Program-made: the position numbers and the translations under genes
Notes under the pieces: model-generated
Told to the model about the DNA's origin: nothing
Seen by the model: only the letters and a program-made list of their open reading frames with translations
Database searches by the model: none
DNA from: Thermoanaerobaculia bacterium
GTDB lineage: Bacteria > Acidobacteriota > Thermoanaerobaculia > Multivoradales > Multivoraceae
Length of the DNA stretch: 64,000 bases
Direction of reading: 5' to 3'
Assembly: GCA_022822365.1 (NCBI GenBank)
Contig: JAJEBV010000045.1
Coordinates: 20,997 to 84,996 of the forward strand
Shown: piece after piece, positions 35,326-44,585 of the stretch
How positions within the stretch are numbered: position 1 is the first letter of the stretch
Layout: the number at the start of each line of letters is the position of its first letter

Positions 35326-38300
35326 CTACCGAGCAGCCGCGTCGACCGCGCAGGGCGCCGAGAAGGCGTCGGTGTCCACGATCGCCGGCGCCGGTTGGCC
35401 GGGCTCGTTCACGTACGTCCGCGACTCCTCGGTGATCGTGTCCGTCACCGTGATCTCGTACCCGAGATCGGTCGTCGATGCGCCCAGTACCCACACCCGG
35501 CCGTTGTGCCCGCAGCCGTTCAGCACCTTGATCAGCACTTCCCAGTTCGACGGGTCGAAGAACCGGAACAGACCGGAGTCGTCCGTGCCCTCGGGAACCA
35601 CCCGGCCTCGCCCGGACGAGCCGTCAGCCTGCCGCCATTCCGCCTTCACCTCGAAGCGCGAGTTGTGAAGGCAGATCGTTCGCCCGTCGGAATGGCAGGA
35701 GCCCTTGGGCCTGCCCGGCGTCGCCGCTGTCCAAGGGTTCTCGTGCAGCCGCCACTCCTTCAGGATCGGTCCCCACTTCGACAAGGCGCGCAAGACGAAC
35801 GTGTACTCCGTGTAGTTCCTCAGGCCCGTCACGGTGTGGTCGCCGTTGATCCACCCGACGACCTCGTCAAAACGCTGTTCACCGACCGACGCCGAGATGT
35901 CCCGCCAGGGGTCGGCAGCGTCGTCGAACGGCAGGGCGGTCGTGGGCTTCCAGCGCAACTGCATCCCGGTCAGAGTCTCGGTCGGGCGGACATTCCAGGT
36001 CAATCGAACCTCCCCGTCACCGGCCAGAGCCTCCAGGTTTCCTATTCCCGGCGCCCCGAGCACCCGCGGGCTGCTTCGGGAAAAGCCGCGTTCGTTGTAG
36101 GCGAACACCCGCAACCGGTGGCCTACCGTGTCCCTGGCCGAAACGGCGACCGATTCCGTGTTCGCAGGGGCGATCACCGCCCTGAACCATGGGCGGCCGT
36201 TGATTCCGGCCTGCTGAACCTCGAAGCCGAGTTCGTCGCTCGAGTTGTCCCGCCAGTGCAGACGGTAACCTCCATCGTCCGTCCTCTCCAGGGAAAGGTC
36301 CGAGGGCGGCACCGGACCCGCGCCGCGCTCGCCCAGGGTCAGATCGACAATGGACTCCGGGCCGGAAAGGGGGCCGGTAGTCGAGAACCTGTACCGACCG
36401 CCTCGGGCCAGACCCTCGAGGTCCGCCCAGTAGCGGCCTGAAGCGGAGAGCGACGCCGAGACGCCGCGCCAATCGTCCCACTCGGCAAGGTCAGCGTACG
36501 CCTTGAAGCTGGTCGGGTCGCCCAGAATGGCAACGCGCACCGTCGTCGGCCCGATGGCCGTCGCGGAGATTCTGGGGGCGGGTCTCGACGACCACTGGAA
36601 GGTCGCCACCTCGCTGCTTTCGGACACGCCCGCATCCGAGAACGCGAACACCCGGACGCCATATTCGACGCCGCCCCGGGTTTCCACCCACCCGGCAAAG
36701 AGAACGGACTCCTCGCTATCCGCCGCCACCCGGTTCCGCGAGACCGGCTCGCCTTCCCGGAGAAGCTGCACGTCGAACCACTCCTCGTTGTCCGAGTTGT
36801 CCGTCCACATGACCTGGACTTCCCTCGAACTGACCCAGAGCGAAACGTCCGAGGGCGCCTCGATCCGTTCGCCGGGGACGTAGAGACCGACTCTATCGCT
36901 GCGTACGGACCGCTTGCCGCCCTTCCGCGCCTGAACGAAGAAGCGGTGCCGCCAGTCTGGATTGGTGCCCCGAAGAGGAATCGTCGCCTCCGTACGGCGA
37001 CCCTCGACACGCTCCTGATGGCCGTCGTAGTCAACGATGTAACCATCCGCGTCCGGGGCGTTGTCCCGCCAGGTGAGGCGCGCGACGCCGCCGTCGATAC
37101 GGACGCGCAGATCGGTCGGCTGCGCCGGAAGGCCTTCCAGCGGCTCGAGATAGTCGCTGTAGCGGACGCCCATGTGGACCGTCTCCCGCAGAAGACGCTC
37201 GTTGTCCTGCTCGTCGGCGACGCCGAGCACCGCGCCCCAGGGGCGGATCCGCGGGGTCGAGAAGAACGGCTCGACCTGGCCTCTGAGACTCATCGCCGTG
37301 CCCAGGCTCGGCATGGCGTCGTGGTCCGCATGGCCCATGGCGTACGGTCTGAACAGTCTGTCCGGTTGGGAGACGTTTTCCGGATCGTGATGGGCGCCCA
37401 GACTGTGGCCGATCTCGTGAACGAACGTACGAACGTCGCCCCGGCAGTACGCCGAGTCGTTCGTGCTCCAGCTCCTCCCACCGGAAGTGCCCTCAGTGCT
37501 GGAACGCGCGCCAAGAAGGACGAAATCCTCGGCCGTCTTGCCAACAGCCAGCGTTAGCGCGCTACCGCAGGCGTCCAGCAACTGCGCGCTCTCGCCCACA
37601 AAGACATGGACGAGATCCGCCCGATGCTCGTGACGCAGACGCAACAGTTCGCCACTGTCCCCAATCAACCTCGCAACGGGGTTGAAGTAGCTCCGCCAAG
37701 CGGGACCCCTCCCCGCCCGGTCGAAGGCCGCTGGCGCCTCCGCGATGTGCACGATCTGCGGCTCGACGCCGAGTTGATTGTTGCGGAACACCATCTTCAG
37801 GTAGTCGCCGGCGTGGCGGATCGCCGCGTGCGGGCCGCCGATCCCGGCCCAGTTCTCCGCCGCCGTGGCGGTGTAGACCGCGAGAATGTCCAGACGATCG
37901 TGGCTCTGGGGGTTGCTGACGCGGCGGGGAGGGTCCGCCGCGTGAGCTGCCGCCGCGACGCGTGGGGCCGCGTCATGGAACTCCTCCGCATCCTCGTGCA
38001 CTCCGCACAACGGCACGGGCGAGTCCGGGGCCGGCCCTCCGACCGGCGCCATGCCGCCCCGGCCGTCCCGCTCCGCGTGGATCCGGTACGCGCCGCCGCC
38101 GGCCGCGGCGAAATGGCCCACCAGGCGGCCGCCCTCCACGGTCAGCACCACCGTGTCGTAGCCGGCGCCGGGCTGGCCGCCCGACCACATCAGGTCGCCG
38201 TCGCCGCGATCCTCGAACACGCTCCGCTCGGCCGACAGCGTCTCGCCCTCGGGAGTCGGCACTTCGAGCCAGAAGGGGTCGCCGCGAAGCAGCTCCAGGT

Positions 38301-38523
38301 CCACCCGCACGGCCGTGGGCAACGGCCCGATGGAGGGGGCCGGGCCTGGATCGTCGGCGGAGGACGCTGCGCCAACGCCCGGCACGAGCGTCAGCAGACG
38401 TTGGGCCGAAGCTGCCGAGGCGGCGAGCAGCAGCGCAAGGAGGGCCAGCGGCACGACGCCGTAACGCCGTGTCGTGCGCCGACGCGTGGCGCCGCCCGCC
38501 AACAGTGAAGCGGAGCGTCTCAT
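35326..38523 (-). CDS. Secreted metzincin protease with FN3-like domains
   Basis: 1,065 aa from ATG 38523 (signal peptide ending ASAASA|QRLL at about 42). N-terminal beta domain similar to that of the 4,160-residue protease (VRVDLELL, TPEGET, DLMWSGGQPGAGYDTVVLT). Zinc protease domain with HEIGHSLGAHHD (His369, Glu370, His373, His379) and Met-turn GTAMSL. About five FN3-like modules follow (from about 480), two with the WTDNS or WRDNSSDE core. Residues about 945-1060 form a cysteine-flanked C-terminal module (CLHNSRFEVKAEW ... LFRFFDPSNWEVLIKVLNG) seen repeatedly, as far as I recall, in secreted proteins of such bacteria, function unknown. 44 bases before the next giant gene on the same strand. 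Confidence 0.85.
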   Translation of the reverse strand: MRRSASLLAGGATRRRTTRRYGVVPLALLALLLAASAASAQRLLTLVPGVGAASSADDPGPAPSIGPLPTAVRVDLELLRGDPFWLEVPTPEGETLSAERSVFEDRGDGDLMWSGGQPGAGYDTVVLTVEGGRLVGHFAAAGGGAYRIHAERDGRGGMAPVGGPAPDSPVPLCGVHEDAEEFHDAAPRVAAAAHAADPPRRVSNPQSHDRLDILAVYTATAAENWAGIGGPHAAIRHAGDYLKMVFRNNQLGVEPQIVHIAEAPAAFDRAGRGPAWRSYFNPVARLIGDSGELLRLRHEHRADLVHVFVGESAQLLDACGSALTLAVGKTAEDFVLLGARSSTEGTSGGRSWSTNDSAYCRGDVRTFVHEIGHSLGAHHDPENVSQPDRLFRPYAMGHADHDAMPSLGTAMSLRGQVEPFFSTPRIRPWGAVLGVADEQDNERLLRETVHMGVRYSDYLEPLEGLPAQPTDLRVRIDGGVARLTWRDNAPDADGYIVDYDGHQERVEGRRTEATIPLRGTNPDWRHRFFVQARKGGKRSVRSDRVGLYVPGERIEAPSDVSLWVSSREVQVMWTDNSDNEEWFDVQLLREGEPVSRNRVAADSEESVLFAGWVETRGGVEYGVRVFAFSDAGVSESSEVATFQWSSRPAPRISATAIGPTTVRVAILGDPTSFKAYADLAEWDDWRGVSASLSASGRYWADLEGLARGGRYRFSTTGPLSGPESIVDLTLGERGAGPVPPSDLSLERTDDGGYRLHWRDNSSDELGFEVQQAGINGRPWFRAVIAPANTESVAVSARDTVGHRLRVFAYNERGFSRSSPRVLGAPGIGNLEALAGDGEVRLTWNVRPTETLTGMQLRWKPTTALPFDDAADPWRDISASVGEQRFDEVVGWINGDHTVTGLRNYTEYTFVLRALSKWGPILKEWRLHENPWTAATPGRPKGSCHSDGRTICLHNSRFEVKAEWRQADGSSGRGRVVPEGTDDSGLFRFFDPSNWEVLIKVLNGCGHNGRVWVLGASTTDLGYEITVTDTITEESRTYVNEPGQPAPAIVDTDAFSAPCAVDAAAR

Positions 38524-38792
38524 TCGTCTGTCCGCCCTTACTGTATATCCGGGACGCCCGAGCTGGCCGGTACTCGCCCCGACTCCGGCGGCAGCGAACG
38601 CAACCTCCCTCCAGGATGCAGCCGTGGCGGGCAATCTCGAGTGCGCGGGTGGCGTTCCCGTTCAAGGATCATGGGGTCCTCTTCGCGGTTGCCTGGTTGG
38701 ACCCCAGCGCTCGCGGCGCAGAACGCCGCCAAGGCCTGCGTGTCGACATCCACCGACGGCGCCGCAAGCAGCGGGCCGATCGGCGGGGCGCG

Positions 38793-39836
38793 CTAGAAGC
38801 GCACCGCGGCCGCGCCCCAGGTGAGGCCCGCACCGAAGGCCGCCATCAGGACCAGGTCGCCGGCATCGATCCGGCCGTCCCGGTTCAGCTCGTCGAGGGC
38901 GATCGGGATGGAAGCGGCGGACGTGTTGCCGTAGCGCTCGACGTTGACGTAGACGCGGTCGGCCGGCACGTCGATCCTGCGGCCCACGGCGTCGATGATC
39001 CGCCGGTTCGCCTGGTGGGGTATCAGCCAACGGACGTCTTCGGGACGCTGGCCGGCGCCCTCGAGCACCTCGCCCGAAACCTCGGCCAGGGTGCGCACGG
39101 CGACCTTGAAGGTCTCGTTGCCGAGCATCCGGATGAAAGGCAGGCGGGCCTCCAGGGTCTCGGGACGGTTCGGAGGATTGCGGCTGCCGCCGCCCGGCAT
39201 CTCGAGCAGGTGAGCGAGCGAGCCGTCGCTGTGGATCGCCACCGACAGAATGCCCGCGAGCCCGTTCTCACTGGAAGGCCCCGGTGGAGCCTCGCCGCGC
39301 AGCACGACGGCGCCGGCGCCGTCGCCGAACAGCACGCAGGTCGAACGGTCCTCGTAGTCCGTGTACTTCGTCAGCGACTCGGCCCCGATGACCAGGGCCG
39401 TGGAGGCGGCGCCGCTCGACACGTACTGGTGAGCCACGGAAAGGCCGTAGATGAACCCCGTGCAGCCGGCGTTCAGGTCGAACGCGGTGGCGTCCTTCGC
39501 GCCGAGTTCCTCCTGCACCAGGCAGGCCGTGGCCGGGAAGGGCATGTCCGGCGTCACCGTCGAGATCAGTACGAGATCGATGTCCGACGCCTCGACGCCG
39601 GCCATTTCCATCGCCTTGCGGGCGGCGTCGACGGCGAAGAGCGAGGTGTACTCCTCGTCGGAGGCGACCCGGCGTTCCTCGATGCCGGTGCGAGCGATGA
39701 TCCAGTCGTTCGACGTGTCGACGATGCGCTCCAGGTCGGCGTTGGTCAGGACACGGTCGGGCACCGAACGGCCGGTGCCGGCGATCCGGACCCGGCGCGT
39801 CCCGTTCGAGGAGTCTCCCTGCAAACCGTTCGTCAT
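38793..39836 (-). CDS. fabH: 3-oxoacyl-ACP synthase III
   Basis: Initiates fatty-acid synthesis by condensing acetyl-CoA (or branched starter) with malonyl-ACP. 347 aa; slightly long N-terminus. Catalytic triad Cys125 (NAGCTGF), His274 (PHQANRRI) and Asn304 (YGNTSAAS). ATG 39836, 18 bases after plsX. The following 160 bases lead into the inserted secreted-protease gene instead of fabD. Confidence 0.96.
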   Translation of the reverse strand: MTNGLQGDSSNGTRRVRIAGTGRSVPDRVLTNADLERIVDTSNDWIIARTGIEERRVASDEEYTSLFAVDAARKAMEMAGVEASDIDLVLISTVTPDMPFPATACLVQEELGAKDATAFDLNAGCTGFIYGLSVAHQYVSSGAASTALVIGAESLTKYTDYEDRSTCVLFGDGAGAVVLRGEAPPGPSSENGLAGILSVAIHSDGSLAHLLEMPGGGSRNPPNRPETLEARLPFIRMLGNETFKVAVRTLAEVSGEVLEGAGQRPEDVRWLIPHQANRRIIDAVGRRIDVPADRVYVNVERYGNTSAASIPIALDELNRDGRIDAGDLVLMAAFGAGLTWGAAAVRF

Positions 39837-39854
39837 CCCGCCTTCATCCCCTCG

Positions 39855-40907
39855 TCATCCCGCCTTCGAGCGCGTTTCGTACGCGACCTCGGCGAGCTTC
39901 GCGCTGACCTTGAGGTGAATGCCCGCTTCAGAGAACTCTACCGCCCGCCGCACGGCGCTGTGGATCGCGTGGGCGGAGGAGCGGCCGTGGGCGACGAAGC
40001 AGCCTCCCCTGAGCCCCAGCAGCGGCGCGCCGCCGTACTCGCTGTAGTCGAGGCGGCGCTTGAAGCGCTCGAAGGCCTGCCGCGCCAGCAGATAGCCGAA
40101 TCGCGCCCGCCAGGTGCTTCCCAACTCGTGGCGCAACTGCCCGCTGACGAACTCGCCCAGGGACTCGGCGCTCTTGAGGATCGCGTTGCCGACGAAACCG
40201 TCGCAGACGACGACATCGACGGCGCCGTTGAACACGTCGCCGCCCTCGACGTTGCCGACGAAGTTGAGGCCCGTGGCCTCGAGCGCCTTGAACACCTCGC
40301 GGACGAGTTCCGTCCCCTTGCCCACCTCCTCGCCGATCGACAGCAGGCCGATCCGCGGCGACTCCAGGCGCAGGAGCTGCTCCGCGAGGTAGTGCCCCAT
40401 CACCGCGAACTGGCGGAGCTGATGGAGCTTGGAATCCACGTTGGCGCCCGCGTCGAGCAGGATCGTGCTGCCGTCGCGGCGCGGCAGCACGACGGCCAGG
40501 GCCGGCCGATCGACCCCCGGCGCCACGCCGATGACCATCTTGCCGGCGACCAGGGCGGCGCCCGTGTTGCCGGCCGTCAGCATCGCCGCGGCCCGGCCTT
40601 CCCTCACCAGGCGGGCGCAGACCCGCACCGAGGAATCGCGCTTGCGGCGCACCGCCAGGGCCGACTCGCCCATGCCGACGACTTCGCGGGCATGAACGAC
40701 CTCGATCCGGTCGAGGTCGGCCGCGACGGATTCGAGTTCCTCGATCTCCCGTTCCAGGGCATCCCGCCGGCCGACCAGGAGCAACCGAAGGTCGCTCTCC
40801 CGGGCGGCCAGGAGCGCCCCCTCGACCACGGCCCGCGGCGCGTGATCGCCGCCCATCGCGTCGACGGCGATCACCGTCGACTCGGGTGCGGGGGCTCGAT
40901 TCGTCAT
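39855..40907 (-). CDS. plsX: Phosphate acyltransferase PlsX
   Basis: Makes acyl-phosphate from acyl-ACP for phospholipid synthesis. 350 aa: VIAVDAMGGDHAP, SSVRVCARLV, AMLTAGNTGAALVAGK, LLDAGANVDSK, LLSIGEEVGKG, FVGNVEGGDVF, VVVCDGFVGNAILK and YGGAPLLGL. ATG 40907. Sits between rpmF and fabH, the standard rpmF-plsX-fabH arrangement. Confidence 0.97.
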   Translation of the reverse strand: MTNRAPAPESTVIAVDAMGGDHAPRAVVEGALLAARESDLRLLLVGRRDALEREIEELESVAADLDRIEVVHAREVVGMGESALAVRRKRDSSVRVCARLVREGRAAAMLTAGNTGAALVAGKMVIGVAPGVDRPALAVVLPRRDGSTILLDAGANVDSKLHQLRQFAVMGHYLAEQLLRLESPRIGLLSIGEEVGKGTELVREVFKALEATGLNFVGNVEGGDVFNGAVDVVVCDGFVGNAILKSAESLGEFVSGQLRHELGSTWRARFGYLLARQAFERFKRRLDYSEYGGAPLLGLRGGCFVAHGRSSAHAIHSAVRRAVEFSEAGIHLKVSAKLAEVAYETRSKAG

Positions 40908-40937
40908 ACGGACCGCGGCGCCGCCGGCGTCGGGTTG

Positions 40938-41123
40938 CTAGAGAACGTCCTCGACCTCGATCACGTCACGCCCGCGGTAGTAGCCGCAGTGGCTGCAGGC
41001 GCGATGCGGCAGTTTCATTTCGCCGCAGTTCGGACAGACTGAGGCGGCGGGACGCGTCAGGCCGTCATGGGACCGTCGCCGGTCCCGACGGGCCTTCGAG
41101 TGCCGCCGTTTGGGATTGGGCAT
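40938..41123 (-). CDS. rpmF: 50S ribosomal protein L32 (zinc-binding form)
   Basis: 61 aa. Starts [20 protein letters not shown] and carries two CxxC pairs (CPNCG and CSHCG) for zinc. ATG 41123 with AAAGGA upstream; a longer in-frame start at 41174 is not family-like. First half of the rpmF-plsX-fabH unit. Confidence 0.97.
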   Translation of the reverse strand: MPNPKRRHSKARRDRRRSHDGLTRPAASVCPNCGEMKLPHRACSHCGYYRGRDVIEVEDVL

Positions 41124-41151
41124 TCCTTCTGTTCCTTTCCTGGATTCCTGG

Positions 41152-41718
41152 CTAGCTGGACAGATTATCGGCAAGTCGTTCGCGGACCGCTTCGAGGCCG
41201 GCCCAGCGGGGATCGACGCGCTCCGCGACGCAGGCGCAGGCCTTCCGGTTGCGGTCGACTCCGCACTGCGGGCACAGGCCCCGGCACCCCGGGTCGCACG
41301 TCGGTTTCATCGGGACGTTGAGTTCGACCTGTTCGCAAACCAGCCGGAACAGGTCGACGGCGCCGTCGACCGCCGCGAGGGTCGAGAGATCCTCCGGCTC
41401 CAGTTCGCGGGCGCCGTGGCCGTCCCCGGCGCCGTCCGCAGCCGGCGGACCGTCCACGACGTCTGCCGTCACGACGAAGGCGAGCGGCAGGTCGACATCC
41501 TCCTCGTACGCGGTCAGGCAACGGTCGCAGCGAAGTCGGTGGCGGTAGCGCAGCCGCGTCTGCAGCAGAAAGTCCGGTCCGGTGAAGGTCAGGCTGCCCT
41601 CGCAGTCGACACCGTCCGGAACGAGCGCCTCGTCCCGGCGCAGGTCGGCTGCCGCCACGCGGACGGCATCGCGCCAGCGGAAGGGGCCGTTACGGGCCTG
41701 GTCGAGCTGCAGGTGCAT
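41152..41718 (-). CDS. yceD: DUF177/YceD family protein
   Basis: 188 aa. [15 protein letters not shown] in the middle and a C-terminal cluster [17 protein letters not shown] ... CAC. The family is commonly encoded just before rpmF and has been linked to large-subunit or 23S rRNA maturation; the conserved neighbourhood is present here. ATG 41718. Confidence 0.9.
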   Translation of the reverse strand: MHLQLDQARNGPFRWRDAVRVAAADLRRDEALVPDGVDCEGSLTFTGPDFLLQTRLRYRHRLRCDRCLTAYEEDVDLPLAFVVTADVVDGPPAADGAGDGHGARELEPEDLSTLAAVDGAVDLFRLVCEQVELNVPMKPTCDPGCRGLCPQCGVDRNRKACACVAERVDPRWAGLEAVRERLADNLSS

Positions 41719-41827
41719 CCGATTTCACCGTCAGGCGTCCGCCGTCTCGAACCGCGAGTCACCTCTGCGACTCGCCTCTCCGATGGTCCGCCGCGACTCC
41801 GGCGAGGCGCAAGCGCGCAAACCCCAG

Positions 41828-41880
41828 AGGCTACGAGTCGTTGCCGCCGTTTGTCAATGTCCCGAAACTCAATGTCCCGA
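41828..41880 (-). promoter_or_regulatory. Predicted promoter and 12-bp direct repeat before yceD-rpmF-fab
   Basis: Minus strand TTGACA at 41857-41852 with TAGCCT about 18 bases downstream (41833-41828). Two exact copies of TCAATGTCCCGA (plus strand 41854-41865 and 41869-41880; 15-base period) cover and precede the -35, a position suited to an operator. The divergent glycosyltransferase gene starts at 41902. Confidence 0.45.
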
Positions 41881-41901
41881 CGCGCGCGCTAGCCTAGCCC
41901 C

Positions 41902-43041
41902 GTGCCCAGGATCGGCATCGACGCCCGGAAAGTGCGGGACTTCGGCATCGGGGTCTACGTGAGGAACCTCATCCACGGTCTGGCCCGCATCGAAGGCGCG
42001 AGCGGGCCGTCCGCCGGCAACGAGTACATCCTGTTCGTGCGGCCCGAGGACCGGGACTTCGCGATCGACCTGCCGCCGAATTTCCGCTGCGTCGCCGAGC
42101 GCTCGCCCGTCTATTCGCTGCGCGAGATCGGACTGATGAGCTGGCGCATCTGGCGGTCCCGGCTGGACCTCTACCACGCCACCCACTACGTCCTGCCGGC
42201 CGTCGTGCCCTGCCCGACCGTGGTCACGATCCACGACATCATCCACCTGCTCTATCCCGGCTTCCTGCCCAACCGCGCCGCGTCCTTCTACGCCCAGGGG
42301 ATGTTCCGACACAGCGTCGGCCGGGCAGACCGCATCGTCGCGGTGTCGAAGAACACCCGCAACGACGTCCTCGACCACTTCAGCGTCGACGAGCACAAGG
42401 TCCGCGTCGTCTACAACGGCGTCGAAGACCGCTTCCGCCGGCCCCTGCCGGAAGACGAACTCCGCGCCTCCCTGGACGAGGTCGGCGTACGCCGGCCCTA
42501 CCTGCTGTTCGTCGGCAACCCGAAGCCTCACAAGAACCTCGACCGGGTGATCAAGGCCTACGCGCGCGCCCGGTCGCGGGCCGGCTTCGACGCTCCGCTC
42601 GTCTGCGTAGGCGCCCGCCCGGGCAGCGACTTCAAGCTGGCGCGCCGGGCCCGCCAGCTCGGCGTCGGCGATCACGTCCACCTGGTGGGTCACGTGGACG
42701 GCAAGGTCCTTCCCGCCCTGTACCAGGGGGCGATCCTGTTCCTTTATCCCACCCTCTACGAGGGCTTCGGGCTGCCCGTCGTGGAAGCGATGGCTTCGGG
42801 TGTACCCGTCATCACGTCGAACACGTCGTCGCTCAAGGAGATCGCCCAGGGCTACGCGGAACTCGTGAACCCGCTCGATGTGAAGGAGATCGCCGGGGCG
42901 ATCGAGCGCTGCATGGGCGACCGCGATCACGCGAGGCAATTGGCAGCCCGGGCCGGCCAGCGATCGGCGCGTTTCCGGTGGGAGGAGGCCGCCGAGAGCA
43001 CCCTGGACATCTACCGGGACGTCCTGCGGGAGGCCGGGTGA
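41902..43041 (+). CDS. Glycosyltransferase family 4 (GT-B)
   Basis: 379 aa with GTG start at 41902. N-terminal RIGIDARKVRDFGIGVYVRNL, then LYHATHYVLP and VVTIHDIIHLLYP; C-terminal nucleotide-sugar site FVGNPKPHKNLDRVIKAYA and LYPTLYEGFGLPVVEAMASG (E-x7-E motif). Probably transfers a sugar in exopolysaccharide or lipopolysaccharide synthesis, consistent with the convergent initiating sugar transferase. Donor and acceptor unknown. Confidence 0.88.
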   Translation: MPRIGIDARKVRDFGIGVYVRNLIHGLARIEGASGPSAGNEYILFVRPEDRDFAIDLPPNFRCVAERSPVYSLREIGLMSWRIWRSRLDLYHATHYVLPAVVPCPTVVTIHDIIHLLYPGFLPNRAASFYAQGMFRHSVGRADRIVAVSKNTRNDVLDHFSVDEHKVRVVYNGVEDRFRRPLPEDELRASLDEVGVRRPYLLFVGNPKPHKNLDRVIKAYARARSRAGFDAPLVCVGARPGSDFKLARRARQLGVGDHVHLVGHVDGKVLPALYQGAILFLYPTLYEGFGLPVVEAMASGVPVITSNTSSLKEIAQGYAELVNPLDVKEIAGAIERCMGDRDHARQLAARAGQRSARFRWEEAAESTLDIYRDVLREAG

Positions 43042-43093
43042 CCGAGAACCCGGGTGCACTCGACGGCGGGGCTCCGCACCGTGGAAACAGACG

Positions 43094-44521
43094 TCAGTAA
43101 GCGTTCTTCGTGAGGCCGCGACGGAGGGTGAGCCAGAGGATCTGGAGGTCCAGGCGGAGGCTCCAGTTCTCGATGTAGTAGAGGTCGTACTGGATGCGCT
43201 TGCGGATGGAGGTGTTGCCGCGCCAGCCGTGGACCTGGGCCCAGCCCGTCAGACCGGACTTCACGCGGTGGCGGAGCATGTAGTTGGGGATCTTGTGGCG
43301 GAACTCGCGGACGAAGGCGGGGCGTTCGGGACGGGGTCCGACGCAGGACATGTCGCCGAGGAAGATGTTCCAGAGCTGGGGCAGTTCGTCGATCGACCAG
43401 CGGCGCAGGAAAGCGCCGATGCGGGTGCGGCGGGGATCGTCTTCGGTTGCCCAGACGGGGCCGGTCGAGGACTCGGCGCCCACGCGCATCGAGCGGAGCT
43501 TGAGGATCATGAAGGAGCGGCCGTCGAGGCCCATGCGCTCCTGGCGGTAGAAGAGCGGGCCCCGGTCCTCCAGCTTGATCAGCAGCATGACGACGGGCAG
43601 GAACGGGAGGAGTGCGACCATCGCGGCGGCGGAGAGAACGATGTCCATCGTGCGCTTGGCCAGGCTCGACCAGCCCTCCATCGGCACGTGCGAGAGGTTG
43701 ATGACCGGCGTGCCGTCAACGTCTTCGATCTCGGCGCGCAGCGTGGCGTACTGGAGCACGTTCGGGACAAGACGGATCTCGATCAGTTCGTTGCCGATGC
43801 GGTCGAGCAGGTCGAGGATCTTCCGGTGGGCGGCGAAGGGCAGGGCGATCATCACCTGGTCGACGCCGTGTTGTTCGATCGTCTCTTCCAGGTCCTCCAG
43901 GGTACCGAGGACATGGACGCCGCCGCCGATTTCGGCGTGCAGCTTCTCCGGATCGTCGTCGAGGAACCCGACGACTTCATAGCCGAGTTCCCGGTGGCGG
44001 ACCAGCTTGGCCGCGATCTCCTCGCCGCTGTCGCCGGCGCCGACGATGAGAATCCGGCGCACGTTGTGCCCGCGGCGGCGGAACCTGCGCAGGAAGGCGC
44101 GGGTGATCAGCCGGAGGAAGGAGACGAGGAAGATGTCGGTGACCACGAACAGGGCGAAGAACGCCCGGCTGTAGGAAAAGGGATCGTCCGTGCCGGCCTG
44201 GGTCAGGCGGTCGAAGGTCAGGACCGAGGTCAGGATGATCAGCGCCAGCACGGTGGCGACGACGATGCTGATCATCTCGTCCACCCGGCTGTGCCCGCGG
44301 CGGATGCGGTAGAGGCCGTGGAAGTAGTAGACGGTGGGCCAGATCAGGACGATGAACGGCAACATCCTGAGGTAGGGCTCGAAGTCGGGCACCGACTTCG
44401 TGATCTCGACCACCGGCTGGACGAACCGCAGGTACCAGGCCAGGAAGAAGGCCCCCACGGTCGCGGCGATGTCGCCGCCCAGATTCAGCGCGGCGGTGAC
44501 GCGAAGTTGCTTGTGGAGCAC
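43094..44521 (-). CDS. Undecaprenyl-phosphate sugar phosphotransferase (WcaJ/EpsL-like)
   Basis: 475 aa. Four to five N-terminal membrane segments, a soluble Rossmann-like middle domain (RRILIVGAGDSGEEIAAKL, VVGFLDDDPEK), and a C-terminal bacterial sugar transferase domain (KRTMDIVLSAAAMVALLPF, GPLFYRQERMG, RRWSIDELPQLWNI, VGPRPERP, VKSGLTGWAQVHGWRG). Starts exopolysaccharide repeat-unit assembly on the lipid carrier. GTG 44521 with AGGA nine bases upstream is preferred; the frame extends to 44683 but would overlap the lipoprotein gene. Confidence 0.88.
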   Translation of the reverse strand: MLHKQLRVTAALNLGGDIAATVGAFFLAWYLRFVQPVVEITKSVPDFEPYLRMLPFIVLIWPTVYYFHGLYRIRRGHSRVDEMISIVVATVLALIILTSVLTFDRLTQAGTDDPFSYSRAFFALFVVTDIFLVSFLRLITRAFLRRFRRRGHNVRRILIVGAGDSGEEIAAKLVRHRELGYEVVGFLDDDPEKLHAEIGGGVHVLGTLEDLEETIEQHGVDQVMIALPFAAHRKILDLLDRIGNELIEIRLVPNVLQYATLRAEIEDVDGTPVINLSHVPMEGWSSLAKRTMDIVLSAAAMVALLPFLPVVMLLIKLEDRGPLFYRQERMGLDGRSFMILKLRSMRVGAESSTGPVWATEDDPRRTRIGAFLRRWSIDELPQLWNIFLGDMSCVGPRPERPAFVREFRHKIPNYMLRHRVKSGLTGWAQVHGWRGNTSIRKRIQYDLYYIENWSLRLDLQILWLTLRRGLTKNAY

Positions 44522-44585
44522 GGTCTTCAGTCCTGCGTGGTCGGCGCCGCCCGATCGCGCGGGCGCTCCTCGTGGGCGCGGCCGC

